A stretch of DNA of 64,000 nucleotides from Lolium rigidum. Its lineage: Eukaryota; Streptophyta; Magnoliopsida; Poales; Poaceae. The first letter of the stretch is position 1. Each line of letters begins with the position of its first letter. The translations under genes and the position numbers were made by a program. Shown piece after piece: positions 1-11,675 of this stretch. The stretch covers positions 63,621,754 through 63,685,753 of the forward strand of contig NC_061508.1 of the NCBI RefSeq assembly GCF_022539505.1, read 5' to 3'. Below the pieces are notes generated by a model. It saw only the letters and a program-made list of their open reading frames with translations, had not been told where the DNA came from and searched no databases.

Positions 1-402
1 ACTTGTGTGAACTGTGCATTGATTCCTACATACTTGCATATTGCACTTGTTATATTACTTTACATTGACAATATCCATGAGATATACATGTTACAAGTTG
101 AAAGCAACCGCTGAAACTTAATCTTCCTTTATGTTACTTCAATACCTTTTACTTTGAATTATTGCCTTATGAGTTAACTCCTATGCAAGACTTATTGATG
201 CTTGTCTTGAAGTACTATTCATGAAAAGTCTTTGCTTTATGATTCATTTGTTTACTCATGTCATTACCATTGTTTTGATCGCTGCATTCATTAAATATGC
301 TTACAATAGTATGATCAAGGTTATGATGGTATGTCACTTAAGAAATTATCATTGTTATCGTTTACCTACTCGAGGGCGAGTAGGAACTAAGCTTGGGGAT
401 GC
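1..402 (+). repeat. 3' internal end of a Sabrina/WHAM-like gypsy element
   Basis: This AT-rich stretch matches 61678-62082 almost base for base, where the same sequence precedes another LTR of the family. It ends in a purine-rich CTTGGGGATGC tract immediately before TGATACGTC, so it is the polypurine-tract side of an element whose remainder lies left of the window. No coding potential is evident. Confidence 0.85.
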
Positions 403-2020
403 TGATACGTCTCCAACGTATCTATAATTTCTTATGTTCCATGCCACATTATTGATGATATCTACATGTTTTATGCATACTTTATGTCATATTTATGCGT
501 TTTCCGGAACTAACCTATTGACGAGATGCCGAAGTGCCGGTTCCGTTTTCTGTTGTTTTTGGTTTCGAAATCCTAGCAAGGAAATATTCTCGGAATCGGA
601 CGAAATCAACGCCCGGTACCCTATTTTCACCCGAAGCTTCCGGAACACCGAGGGCCACCGGAGGGGGCCACGAGGGCCCCACACACTAAGGCGGCGCGGC
701 TCGAGGGCGCCGGCACGGTGTCCGGCCCCACCGAGGCCCTCCGAGGCTGCCCTTTCGCCTATATAAGGTCCCTGACCTAAAACCTCTAGAGGAATAAGCC
801 ACGGTACGAGAAAAGTTCCAGAGCCGCCGCCATCGCGAAGCCAAGATCTGGGGGACAGGAGTCTCTGTTCCGGCACGCCGCCGGGACGGGGAAGTGCCCC
901 CGGAAGGCTTCTCCATCGACACCACCGCCATCTTCATCACCGCTGCTGTCTCCCATGAGGAGGGAGTAGTTCTCCATCGAGGCTCCATTGAGATTCATAT
1001 GATGATGCTTGTAATCTAGATGTCATTATGCTAGTCAAGTGGGTTTTACTTATGTGATCTCCGGAGACTCCTTGTCCCACGTGTGTAAAGGTGACAGTGT
1101 GTGAACCGTGTGGGTCTCTTAGGCTATATTTCGCAGAATACTTATTCACTGTTATAAATGGCATAGTGAAGTGCTTATTTATATCCCTTTATGATTGCAA
1201 TGTGCTTTGTATCGCTACTAGTCTATGTGCTACTCATGTGATGTTATTAAAGTAGTCTATTCCTCCTGCATGATGTAATGGTGACAGTGTGTGCATTGTG
1301 TAGTTCTTGTTGTAGATTATGATCATAATCTCTTGTAGGTTATGGAGTTGATTATCGCTATGATAGTATTGATGTGATCTATGCCTCCTTCATAGTGTGA
1401 TGGTGACAGTGTGCATGCTATGTTAGTACTTGGTCTATTTTGCAAAGATCTATTATGCTCTAAGGTTACTTAAACATGAATATCGAATGTTGTGGAGCTT
1501 GTTAACTCCGGCATTGAGGGTTCGTGTAATCCTACACAATTAGTGGTGTTCATCATCCAACAAGAGTATATGTAGCACAGAGGAAAGATAACTTATTTAT
1601 TATGTGATCAATGTTGAGAGTGTCCACTAGTGAAAGTATGATCCCTAGGCCTTGTTTCCACCACAAAGAATTGCTTCCTACGCCGACAAGCTATTTTCAC
1701 GGCGCCGCTTGTTTCTTGTTTTACTTGCATCTTTACTTTACTGCAATATTACCACCATCTATACTACCTGTGTTTTACTATCTCTTCGCCGAACTAGTGC
1801 ACCTATACATCCGACAAGTGTATTAGGTGTGTTGGGGACACAAGAGACTTCTTGTATCGTGATTGCGGGGTTGCTTGAGAGGGATATCTTTGACCTCTTC
1901 CTCCCTGAGTTCGATAAACCTTGGGTGATCCACTTAAGAGAAAACTTGCTGCTGTTCTACAAACCTCTGCTCTTGGAGGCCCAACACTGTCTACAAGAAT
2001 AGAAGCACCCGTAGACATCA
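403..2020 (+). repeat. 3' LTR of a Sabrina/WHAM-like Ty3/gypsy element
   Basis: The LTR begins TGATACGTCTCC directly after the polypurine tract and ends GTAGACATCA, giving TG...CA termini and a length of about 1.62 kb. Its first 250 bp resemble the LTRs at 53196 and 62083, but its 3' half is different, so it is a related subfamily. It abuts chromovirus protease sequence at 2021, so the element inserted into that older retroelement. A GGCGCCG motif with flanks like those of a primer-binding site lies inside the LTR near 1700. Confidence 0.8.
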
Positions 2021-2026
2021 ACCGGC

Positions 2027-5000
2027 CACGGCGTGCGTGGTCTCGCTCCATGCGTTGGCAGGCATCCGCAACGAGCAGACGATGCTCCTGCCAGTGAAGA
2101 TACACGGCGAGCAACTGGTGGCCCTCCTCGACACCGGCTCCACACATAACTCCCTGCCGGAGGCCACCATGCGTCGTTTGGGCCTCCAGCCGACCGGCGG
2201 CGATCACCTCCGCGTCACGCGTGGCCAACGGCGACCGCCTTCGGCCGCCATGGCGTGGCGCGACAGGTGCCGCTCTCCATCGGCAACGAGCACTTCACCA
2301 TCGCGTGCGCCGGCATCGACTTGGGCCGCTCGACTTCATCCTCGGCGTGGACTTCTTGCGGCCCCTCGGTCCCATACTATGGGACTTCGCCGCCTTGACG
2401 ATGACTTTACGGCGCCGGGGCCGCCGCGTCTGTTGGACGGGCATTGGGGGCGCCGCCCCGGCCCCGCAGCTCCAGCTCACCACGGCCGACATCGCTTCCG
2501 AGCACCCTCTGTTGGCCCACCTCCTGCAGCAGCACGGCGACCTTTTCGACGAGCCGCAAGGCCTGCCGCCTCCTCGGGTGTACGATCACCGTATCCACCT
2601 CGCCCCGGACACGGCGCCGGTGGCCGTGCGGCCTTACCGCTACCCCCAGCTGCAGAAGGACGAGCTCGAGCGACAGTGCGCCCTCATGCTCGCCGCGGGC
2701 GTCATCCGGATCTCTACGTCGCCATTCTCGGCGCCGGTGCTTCTCGTCCGCAAAACGGATGGTACATGGTGCTTACGCATCGACTACCGCGCCCTCAACG
2801 CGCTCACGGCCGAAGGACAAGTTCCCCATCCCGGTGGTCGACGAGCTCTTCGATGAGCTCCATGGGGCTCGCTTCTTCACCAAGCTCGACTTACGGTCGG
2901 GCTACCACCGAGTGCGCATGCACCGGACGACATCGCCAAGACGGCGTTCGGACCCATCATGGCCACTTCGAGTTCGTGGCGATGCCCTTCGGCCTCACCA
3001 ACGCGCCGGCAACATTCCGGGCCCTGATGAACGATGTACTCCGCCCCTATTTACGTCGGTTTGTGCTCGTTTTCTTTGACGATATTTTGATCTACAGCGC
3101 CTCGTGGGCGGAGCACCTACAACACGTCGCCATCGTCTTCAACGAGCTTCGAGCGCATCATCTTCACCTTAAGCGCTCGAAGTGCTCGTTCGGGACGACA
3201 TCGGTCGCCTATCTCGGCCACGCCATCTCCGCCGAGGGGGTAGCCATGGACGCCGACAAGGTGGCGGCCGTCGCTGCGTGGCCGCCTCCTCGTTCGCCGC
3301 GCGCTCTCCGCGGCTTCCTGGGTCTCGCCGGATATCACGGAAATTCATCCGGGACTTCGGCATCATCGCGACACCTCTCACACGGCTTACGCGCCGCGAC
3401 GCCTTCGCTCGGGATGACGAGGCCACCGCCGCGTTCGAGGCCACGAAGGGGGCCCTCACGACGGGCCCCGTTCTCCGGATGCCGGACTTCGCGCGGCTGT
3501 TCATCGTCGGCCGCGACGCCTCCGGCGTGGGGTTCGATGCCGTGCTTCACCGGGCGATGGGCCGCTTGCCTACTTCGGCGAGGCCCTTCGCCGCGCGCCA
3601 TCTCAAGCTTGCGGCGTATGAGCGAGGAGCTCATTGGCTTGGTGCGGGCGCGTGCGCCATTGGCGTCCCTACCTTTGGGGCGCTCGTTCCGGATTCGCAC
3701 GGACCATTACGGCCTCAAGTACTTGTTGGATCGAGAGGCTCTCGGCCGTTCCGCAGACACCGGTGGATCGGCAAGGCTGTTCGGCTTTGATTTCACCGTC
3801 GAGTACCGGCGGGGCGCCTCAACACCGTCGCCGACGCTCTCTCTCGCCGCGACGCCGTCGACGAGGACGGCGCGCACCGAGGGGATGGCATTGTGCATCC
3901 GTTCGGGCCCCTCCTTCGCCCTCTTCGACACCATCCGCCGAGCCTGCGCGGCGGCGCCGACGCCCGGCTTCTACGGCGACAGAACCGGAGGCAGGCGAGT
4001 TGGAGGCACCATGGCGTTTGGCGGAAGGGCTACTCTTGCATGGGCGCCGGATCTTTGTGCCCGACCACGACGATCTTCGACAGCAGGTGCTCCTGCTGGC
4101 CCACTCGTCTGGTCATGAGGGTGTCCAGAAGACCCTTCACCGTCTCCGCGCCGACTTCTACATCCCTGGGGATCGGGCCTTGGTCTAGGATTGGGTGCGC
4201 TCTTGCGAGATATGCCAGCGCAACAAGACGGAGACGCGCTGCGACCGGCGAGGATCGTTGCGGCCGTTGGAGGTGCCCTCCAGTGTCCGGGCCGACATCT
4301 CCATGGACTTCATTGAGGGCCTCCCAAGGTGGGCGGCAAGTCCGTCATCCTCACGGTGGTCGACCGCTTCTCCAAGTATGCACACTTCATCGCGCTTGGG
4401 CACCCGTACACCGCCGCATCCGTTGCTCGTGCTTTCTTCGACGGCATCGTCCGCCTCCACGGTTTTCCCACGTCGATCGTCAGTGATCGGGATCCGGTGT
4501 TCACGGGGCACGTCTGGCGTGACCTTTTCCAGATGGCGGGCGTGAAGCTCCGTTTCAGCACGGCATTCCATCCTCAGACGGACGGCCAGTCCGAGGTGGT
4601 TAACAAAGTGATCGCCATGTACTTACGCTGTGTTACAAGTGATCGTCCTCGCGCATGGGTGGATTGGCTCGCTTGGGCGGAATATTGCTACAACACCTCC
4701 TACCACTCCGCCCTGCGTGCCACGCCATTTGAGGTGGTCTATGGTCGGCCTCCACCGCCTATCTTGCCGGTCGATCCCGCAACCGCTCGGACGGAGGCTG
4801 CGGGGGAGCTTCTCCGCAACCGCGACGAGATGCTTGGCCGAGGTGCGGCAACGTCTCGTTCGGGCTCGGCGAGCTCGACAAGCACTACTACGACGGTCAT
4901 CATCGCGAGGTGACCTATGCGGTGGGCGACTGGGTGTGGCTGCGCCTTCTTCATCGATCCACCCAGTCCCTCGACCCGCATGCAAGGCGCAAGCTTGGAC

Positions 5001-5345
5001 CTCGCTACGCTGGCCCCTTCGTCATCTTGGAGCGCGTGGGCACACTTGCATATCGCCTTCGGTACCGCCGGAGGGTTCCCGCATCCATGATGTCTTTCAT
5101 GTGGGTCTGCTGAAGCCTTGCGCGGGGAGCCGCCGGCGGCTCACCACGGCATTACCGCCGATCGCCGATGGTCGTCTTCTTCGAGTCCGGCGAAGGTGTT
5201 ACGTGCTCGGCTCCGTCGCGGCATTTGGTACTTGCCGGTGCGGTGGGAAGGCCTTCGGAGGAGGAGGCTACTTGGGAGAAGCGCGAGGAGTTCAGCCGGC
5301 ACTACTCCCGACTACCGGCTCGAGGACGAGCTGTTTGCACGAGCG
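2027..5345 (+). pseudogene. Decayed chromovirus pol polyprotein
   Basis: Protease is recognisable by LLDTGSTHN near 2123-2152. Reverse transcriptase follows, with [10 protein letters not shown] near 2779, [12 protein letters not shown] near 2982 and the active-site block [10 protein letters not shown] near 3068. RNase H carries IRTDHYGLKYLLDRE near 3690. Integrase shows a DFIEGL block near 4306, SDRDPVF near 4480 and [13 protein letters not shown] near 4568, the last holding the catalytic Glu. A chromodomain-like tail ends with EEATWEK near 5262. The reading switches frame several times, for example near 2220, 2830, 2960, 3340, 3830 and 4320, with a stop at 4186. No intact polyprotein can be made. 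It keeps the reverse transcriptase that the related antisense copy has lost. Confidence 0.85.
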
Positions 5346-5353
5346 GGGAGAGA

Positions 5354-5661
5354 TGTTATGACCGGTATTAGTTATGTTAGGAGGGGCCCAACCATGGGCC
5401 CAACTAGGGGCTTAGCCCATTATCGGTTTAGGGTTTAGCTCTTTATATATCAGATGTAACGATGCAAAACAAGCAAGCAATAATCAGATTCATTATTGCC
5501 GACTCCCTGAGGAGTCGGTCTTCCAAACCTAGCCGCCGCCTTCCTCTTCTCCGCGCGCACGACGGCGCCCAGCCGCCGGCGTCCGCCGCCTCGTCCGCAC
5601 ACCGCTTCCTCCTTCCCCTACAAACTACGTCCTAGGCCCGGTAGAGCTGTTGGTTCTACCA
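5354..5661 (+). repeat. 3' LTR of the truncated chromovirus
   Basis: The LTR starts TGTTATGACCGG immediately after the purine tract GAGCGGGGAGAGA and ends near GGTTCTACCA. Start and end resemble, on the opposite strand, the LTRs at 25445-25799 and 29529-29881. The right boundary is judged from that similarity because no partner LTR is in the window. Confidence 0.7.
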
Positions 5662-6728
5662 GACAATTAATTTTATAATGAAAGTTTATCATATTCACGT
5701 TATTTCCATTAAGGAATTCCAATTTTCATTTATGCCACATATGAGTAATTTGTCCGTCGGATGTTTTGGACAGTTTCTCGAGACAACACCGGTTGTTTAA
5801 AATCCTCAACAAGGAAATTTTCTAGAAAAATGTGACAGCTAATTTGAACAGAAAGTTTTGTGTACATAAATGTATCAGCTATTGAAATATATTCATTCAT
5901 CATTCAATTAGTAGGAGTGCACATTCTTGGTTTCAGGATTGCAAAGCCTTCAACAAAAACATTTAAGAATGTCAGCTTTGTGGTTGCCTGCAGCTGCTCG
6001 GCCCTCACTAATATGGACGACTAGGCTATCAGTGCTAGCGGTTTATGTGGACAACAAAGAAGATGGCGGGTTGTAGGGCTTGGATGCAGAGGATAAAACA
6101 ATAACCTGAGCTCGCCCACATGCATTTGCTGAGGCTTGTCCTCAGTCATGATGAGTCTCTGAACTCGAGTACTTGGAATGTAAAGCTAATTCTTTTCTTA
6201 GCATTACCTAAGACCCAAACTGGACAGAGTTGGGCTCAGACTTCAAGAACTCACAAACTGAACTCTTTCTGAATTACTCATTCTTTTCGAGCTCAACTCT
6301 TCGTCCGTCACTAACTCGAAAGTGTTCCCTACATTGGTGTTCCTAACATGTCTGCCTTCCTAGACTCAAACTGCAGCACCAGTCGCACTCCTCATGCTGC
6401 ACCCCTATTGCTACCTCAGTACGCCAATGCAAATGTCCTTCTAGAACTTCGGCCCAAACCGCTTGTATAACTTCCCACAAAAGGAGTCCATAACATTTAG
6501 CATATTGTGAATCCCCTTCTCGATAAGGTAATCAAAACTACAAGTTTGGATACTGTGCAGATATCAAAACTATATATCACTTCTTCATTTGGAAATCATT
6601 GCATACTTCCATCTACAATGATATTCAGGAAGAGTTGTGTGTGCTTCATTGAGCGCACTCTACTACTCTACAGGCTGAAAAAGAAAACAAAAGGAATATA
6701 CTTCCATTTCTGCCAGTACTAGTCATAC
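5662..6728. other. Unassigned sequence, probable remainder of the last fructokinase intron
   Basis: No exon or recognisable repeat is seen. I looked on the minus strand for the conserved fructokinase C-terminal exon (an LMFANACGA-type block) and did not find it. The stretch lies between a valid splice donor at 6727-6728 and the retroelement block, so it reads as intron interrupted by retrotransposons. Confidence 0.5.
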
Positions 6729-9700
6729 CTGAAGGATTGAAAAATCCACAGCTAGCTTAGATAATATTCCAGCAACAAAGGCATCCCCAGCACCAGTGGT
6801 GTCAACAGCAGTTACCTTTAATCCACCAACTTTCCCACTAAACTCCTGTTGTTTCACAAGAGAACAATATTTCATAAAGTTATATAGACTTAGTTACACA
6901 AGACCAGTATGGCTGTGTGCATCAAACCAATGCAGAGGCAGGAGGTCATCCTCCTTTTCAGAAAAAAAAAAGTTACACAAGACCAGTAAGTGACTGCATG
7001 AAAAAGTGAAGGACGTTGTCATCTCCACCCTACAGGTCTGAACATGCTCACAACAGGTAAATTGTTACACTACTTGAGGACAAGAAAAGTCTCCAAAGGA
7101 CAATTGGCTATCATGCTAGCACTACTAGGCTACACAACTCGGGTTTTCCTCCTCCCTTCTGCTACAAGAGTCAAGAGCGAAATCCATCTTATGCTCTACA
7201 TCACGTATTTCTGTACTTCAGAAATATTTTTAAATGCTGCATGACTTCTACAATAGTCAAGTATGGTCGAGGAGATGCTACAAAAAGTCCGTCTGCATTT
7301 CAGCAATCACTTACCAACACAAGTACAGGTTATTGCAGACTTGCAACAACTGACGGACTTATATGCAGGTCACAGATAAACATTACCTTAGAATAATATC
7401 TACAGCCATCTGGACCTTCAGTGACAAGAAGCAACTTTGTGTTCGGATGGATAAGTTTCTCAACAACAGAATCATCATATGGATCCTCCCCATTCGTCAA
7501 AAAGGAAATCTCCTCTGCACTGACCTATTCTCAAAGCAGGTGAATAATCAAGACAGTAAGCCTTTGGCGAACAAAAATAACTTGCAGGCTGCTGCTTGTT
7601 AGTTGTTACCTTGATAAGATCAGCAGTGTCCCATATGCTCAGGATACCATCTCTAGCATCATCAGCTGATGACCACAATGGGAGCCTCAAATTCGGATCA
7701 TATGAAATTAGAACCCCAGCATCTTTAGCAGCTTTTGAAGCTGCAATATGTGCAGTTTTACATGGCTCGGTTATCAGACTTATTGATCCATGATGGAAGA
7801 TTTTTGCCTAGCATAGTTGCCATGATAAAGTTTAAGTTCAGCTTTGTGACAAACATATTACATGATTAAATAACACCATGGTAGTAGAGAAGCATCGCTG
7901 CCATAACACCATGCAATATTCCTACCTTCCTGATAAGGTCAAGGTCAAGCTCTTTTTCTTCAAGCAGCATGTCTGCACTTGGATTGCGGTAAAACATAAA
8001 TTCGCGTTCACCGTCACTTCGAAGTGTCACAAATGCCAAAGCTGTTCTAGCATGAGTATCGAACAGCAATCCTTGATTGTTCACGTTATTCTCCTTCAGC
8101 ATATCAGATAGCATGTATCCAAATTCATCATCACCAACCTGCACGTGTTCACTGTTAAATACAGGACCTGAGAAAAAACATGTACACAAAGGAATGCATT
8201 GTGAAGTGCATGCTGCATACAATATGGAATTAATGATATTGAGCACACCACACTTTAGGTCTCTAGATATAAAAATCATCTCATTTACCAAACAATTAAT
8301 ACAAATCATCTTCCTGAAAGATCCTAAACATGGAAATCTTCCTTGAGGATCACCAAACTTGCAGTTATCTCGGATCAAGCATCGATATATGCAAACATGG
8401 AACCGGCTTCTTGGCACTTGTGGCACTTTCATCGATCTCTCAATCTCCGTAGAGTAGAGAGGTGAGGTGATGTTGTACTCATAGGCAAGGTTCAAGGTGT
8501 GTACTACCAAAATGTACGGTAAATTGGCACAGACTGATCTGCATGTACTTTCCTTTTCCAGGTTTCAGCTAAAGTGTATTTACACGCGCTTGATTCTTAC
8601 TCTTGTATTACAGCCTGCAGAAATAGGAAGAAGAAAAATATAAATTACCTTCCCAATGAATGCTGATGACCCACCAAGACGAGCTATTCCAACTGCAACG
8701 TTGGCAGGTGCACCCCCTGGAGCCTTCTTGAAGGCAGGTGCATCTGCCAATGATACGCCACTGACAGTTGGGACGAAGTCGATCAGTAATTCCCCAAAAC
8801 ACACCACCTGTGGAGAATCGCTCGTTCCAGGGGCGCCATCACTGTTTATTGCTTTGGTACGAACTATTGGTTGAAAATATAATCAAAGAGGAATGATATC
8901 AAATTATATGGCCTTGACAGCAGCATATATTAAAAACAGCACAATTTATCAAAAAAAAACATTATCTAGGAAACCAATCAAATCAAAATAAAGAAAAAGT
9001 TAAATCTGAGCAACCAACCACGATCATTGCACTTGGAACCCACTTCAGTCCACAGAGACCTCCTGAATTATAACTACAAGCCAACAGATCTTGGTTTTAA
9101 GTTTGAGAAAACTACAGGACCATCAGCATTCATTGGGAAGGACTTGCCTAACAGAATATACATGTCAAACCCATTCGGACTGTACAAATCATTTACATTA
9201 AACAAACCGGCCTACTTTCCAGTCTTCCCTCTCCAGAAATTTCTTTTCCATCATGCATACAACACCTGACACAGATCACGGCGCATGCTTCCCGACCATG
9301 CCAGCGACACTGTTTTCCTCAACACAACAACTTCCAAATATAGGACAAAACAAAATGAAGGATTCAGCCATCCATGCCTCGCAGGTTAGGTAGGCATACC
9401 CAGTTGTGCATCTCTTTGCCTCTCGGACGGTTGACACGATAACGCTAGTAGCCTAGTACCCTACTCCAGGTTCACTGAGACCAACCGAACTGCTTCAATC
9501 GCACAATTAAAGTCTGTGTCCGGAGAGTCCATTTCACAAGGGGGGAAAAGCATGTGTCGGACAGACCTAAACCTGCATTTGAACTACACATCAACGGGCA
9601 TGAAATCCGCCTGAATATTGACCCCAATCATTGGCAGGCAGCAACAACTACCTGTAACCGTATGGGTACCATACGCTGGTAACGGAAAGCATATATAGAA

Positions 9701-9869
9701 GCTATAGCGCGTGCATCCAGCAGAGTAGGATACCTGCGGATGCCCGCTGCGGCGCGGGCGCGGCGGAGGCGAGGGATCGGAAGGCGCGCCTGCCGCAGAC
9801 GCGGGGCGTCGCGGAGGAGGGGAGGCAGCGGCCCGCGGCGCAGGGCGGCGACGCCGCGCGGAGAGCCAT
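6729..9869 (-). CDS. FRK: Plastid-type fructokinase (pfkB family), last exon not in window
   Basis: The product is a fructokinase, which transfers phosphate from ATP to fructose to give fructose 6-phosphate. Six exons splice in frame on the minus strand with GT-AG introns: 9734-9869, 8649-8863, 7926-8138, 7610-7807, 7387-7524 and 6729-6845, together 339 codons. The first exon encodes an Arg/Ser/Ala-rich leader starting MALRAASPP with few acidic residues, typical of a chloroplast transit peptide. The start ATG at 9869 opens this leader. The core then begins [13 protein letters not shown]. The pfkB signatures are [11 protein letters not shown] (about residues 94-104) and [13 protein letters not shown] (about 315-327, catalytic Asp about 321). 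The family normally has about 45 more residues encoded by one further exon. None is found before 5661. Reading through the last donor reaches a stop at once. Either the exon lies left of the window, across the nested retroelements, or the gene is truncated. Confidence 0.9.
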
Positions 9870-11270
9870 GGCGGGCGCGGCCTCGTGGGAGCGGGCGGCA
9901 CCGACCGGCGACGGGCGATCGAGCGTGTCGCGCGCGGCGGGCGGAGCGCCGGAGGAGAGCGGCGGAGGAGGCGAGGCGAGCGAGCGGCTCTGCCTCCCGG
10001 GGGGATTGATTTGGTTTTTGCTGCTGCGCTGGCGACTGCCGACTGGGGTGGCCAGGCCAGCTTGGAGAAGGGGACAGAGGGTGTTTCCGCGAGACAAGGG
10101 AGGGCATCCTTGCCGTCCGATGCCCAACGGACGGCGCGCGATTAACAACGCAGCTCGCTCGCGGTAAATGGTGAAAATGCTACAATTCCTCCAAAAGTTA
10201 CCGTTGGATACCGGGCTAGGAATGCAACCATTTTACGACAATCGTTTCTTGGGGTGTAAATCAACGCTGAAAAACTACATCTAGGGTAAATCATAAATAG
10301 ACCAGATCAAATCTGATTTTGGTCGTATCATATCGTTTACTATGTCTGTTCCTCAAATTCAAACTATAACGAATATTTGTGGGTTGCGGATTCAAATATA
10401 GATATACAGAACATCGAATTCAAATCGAAAACGTACGGACTAATCGAAAACAAAAATAACTATATAAATACTCTCATGACAGAAAACTATAGTTCTAGCA
10501 ATAGGGATTTAACTAAAATAAAGACATGATTTAGGCTAAAACCAAAACGTTGACAAGATAAACTAAATAGTTGAAACATCACTCTAACTGTGGAAGAAAT
10601 TTAGAGCTATATATTCTCACCAATGAAATCAATAAGTTAACACCTGCTAACTCTATGATACTGGCATTAGTTTCTAGCCCCGAAATTCAGATTATCTAGT
10701 TTAAAACATTAGGATAATCCTAATAAATTTTTAGATAATGCGCATCCATGTGCTATTTGCTATAGTATATCCGACCGCTATTTTGGAATCGGCATCCTTA
10801 TCCATCAGACTCTATAAACAAATTCACTGCAGAAATTATCATATTAGTTTAGAACCCTAGCTACATCTGTGAGTTGCGCCCTTGTATTTTTTTTTTGTCG
10901 GCCCAAAAATTGACTTCACCTCGACCAATGTCTTCACTTCTCTAGTCTTTATTTTTTGTGTTCTCATTGACATATGGAATATTGTTCATTTGCTTCGTAT
11001 TTCCCTTTTTTTCTTTTTTTCCCTTTCATCTTCCCCGTGTCGTGTTGCCTCTTGATGTTGTTCTCATCCTACTTTGGAAAGTAGAACCGCTCGACTGGCC
11101 TACATGTAGCGACCCGATGGCACCAGGGAGGATCATGTATCATGTTGCATGTCCTTGCGGCACACACAATGGCACCAGGGATGAAGCAAGGAGTCGGACA
11201 GGACAAAGCTAGTACATGAAAAGCTACACGAGCAATGGCACTGTCGCTTTGATACCATCTCGGGCATCAG
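9870..11270. other. 5' flank of the fructokinase and AT-rich intergenic DNA
   Basis: The first 300 bases upstream of the fructokinase start (9870-10170) are very GC-rich and presumably hold its 5' UTR and core promoter. No clear TATA box was identified. The rest is AT-rich without a supported gene. Short open frames here lack conserved domains. Confidence 0.4.
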
Positions 11271-11675
11271 AGCATATCCACCAACGCCCCAAATGCCTCC
11301 CTAATGTTCCTAATTGGGTGCCCGGTCGAAAATGCTCTTCCACCTGCGCCCACAAATCATTATCGGCAGCTGCCGTCCCAAAACTTTGTCTGGCAATTCC
11401 AACTCGCTCTCGGCTCTTATGACCTATTTGGGGCTGCCGGCATGCATGCCACGTTGAATTCTCTCTTTGGACCACTTGTAGTCAAATGGTCAACATGCCC
11501 ACTCCTTCTCTCTCCTACCTTCTCTCATGTATCTCCCTCTCACGTGCCTCTAAATTGGGGACCCCGATGTGAACATTACACAAATATTTGAACCCATCTG
11601 CTACCGGAGCTCCGAAATGCATGTTGCCTACGTTATTGCCGGACAAACTTACGGGAGGACCAATGGAGATGCTCT
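11271..11675. mobile_element. Possible Tourist/Harbinger-like MITE
   Basis: The left end reads GAGCATATCCACCAA and the right end, on the opposite strand, GAGCATCTCCATTGG. These are imperfect terminal inverted repeats of the type common in grass Harbinger MITEs. The flanking trinucleotides are TCA and TTA, so target duplication is imperfect. No coding sequence is seen. Confidence 0.4.

Larger units (their letters stand above)
2021..5661 (+). mobile_element. 5'-truncated chromovirus (Ty3/gypsy), pol plus 3' LTR
   Basis: The sequence contains, in order, gypsy protease, reverse transcriptase, RNase H, integrase and a chromodomain-like tail, followed by a purine tract and an LTR. It is closely related to the antisense element at 25445-29881. 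The gag region is not visible; it would lie beyond the Sabrina-like insertion that ends at 2020. Multiple frame changes and stops show it is dead. Confidence 0.85.

Noticed and set aside
2037..4118. A 693-codon open frame on the plus strand
   Set aside because: It mixes true protease and RT segments with out-of-frame GC-rich translation. Homology shows pol shifting between frames, so it is not one protein.
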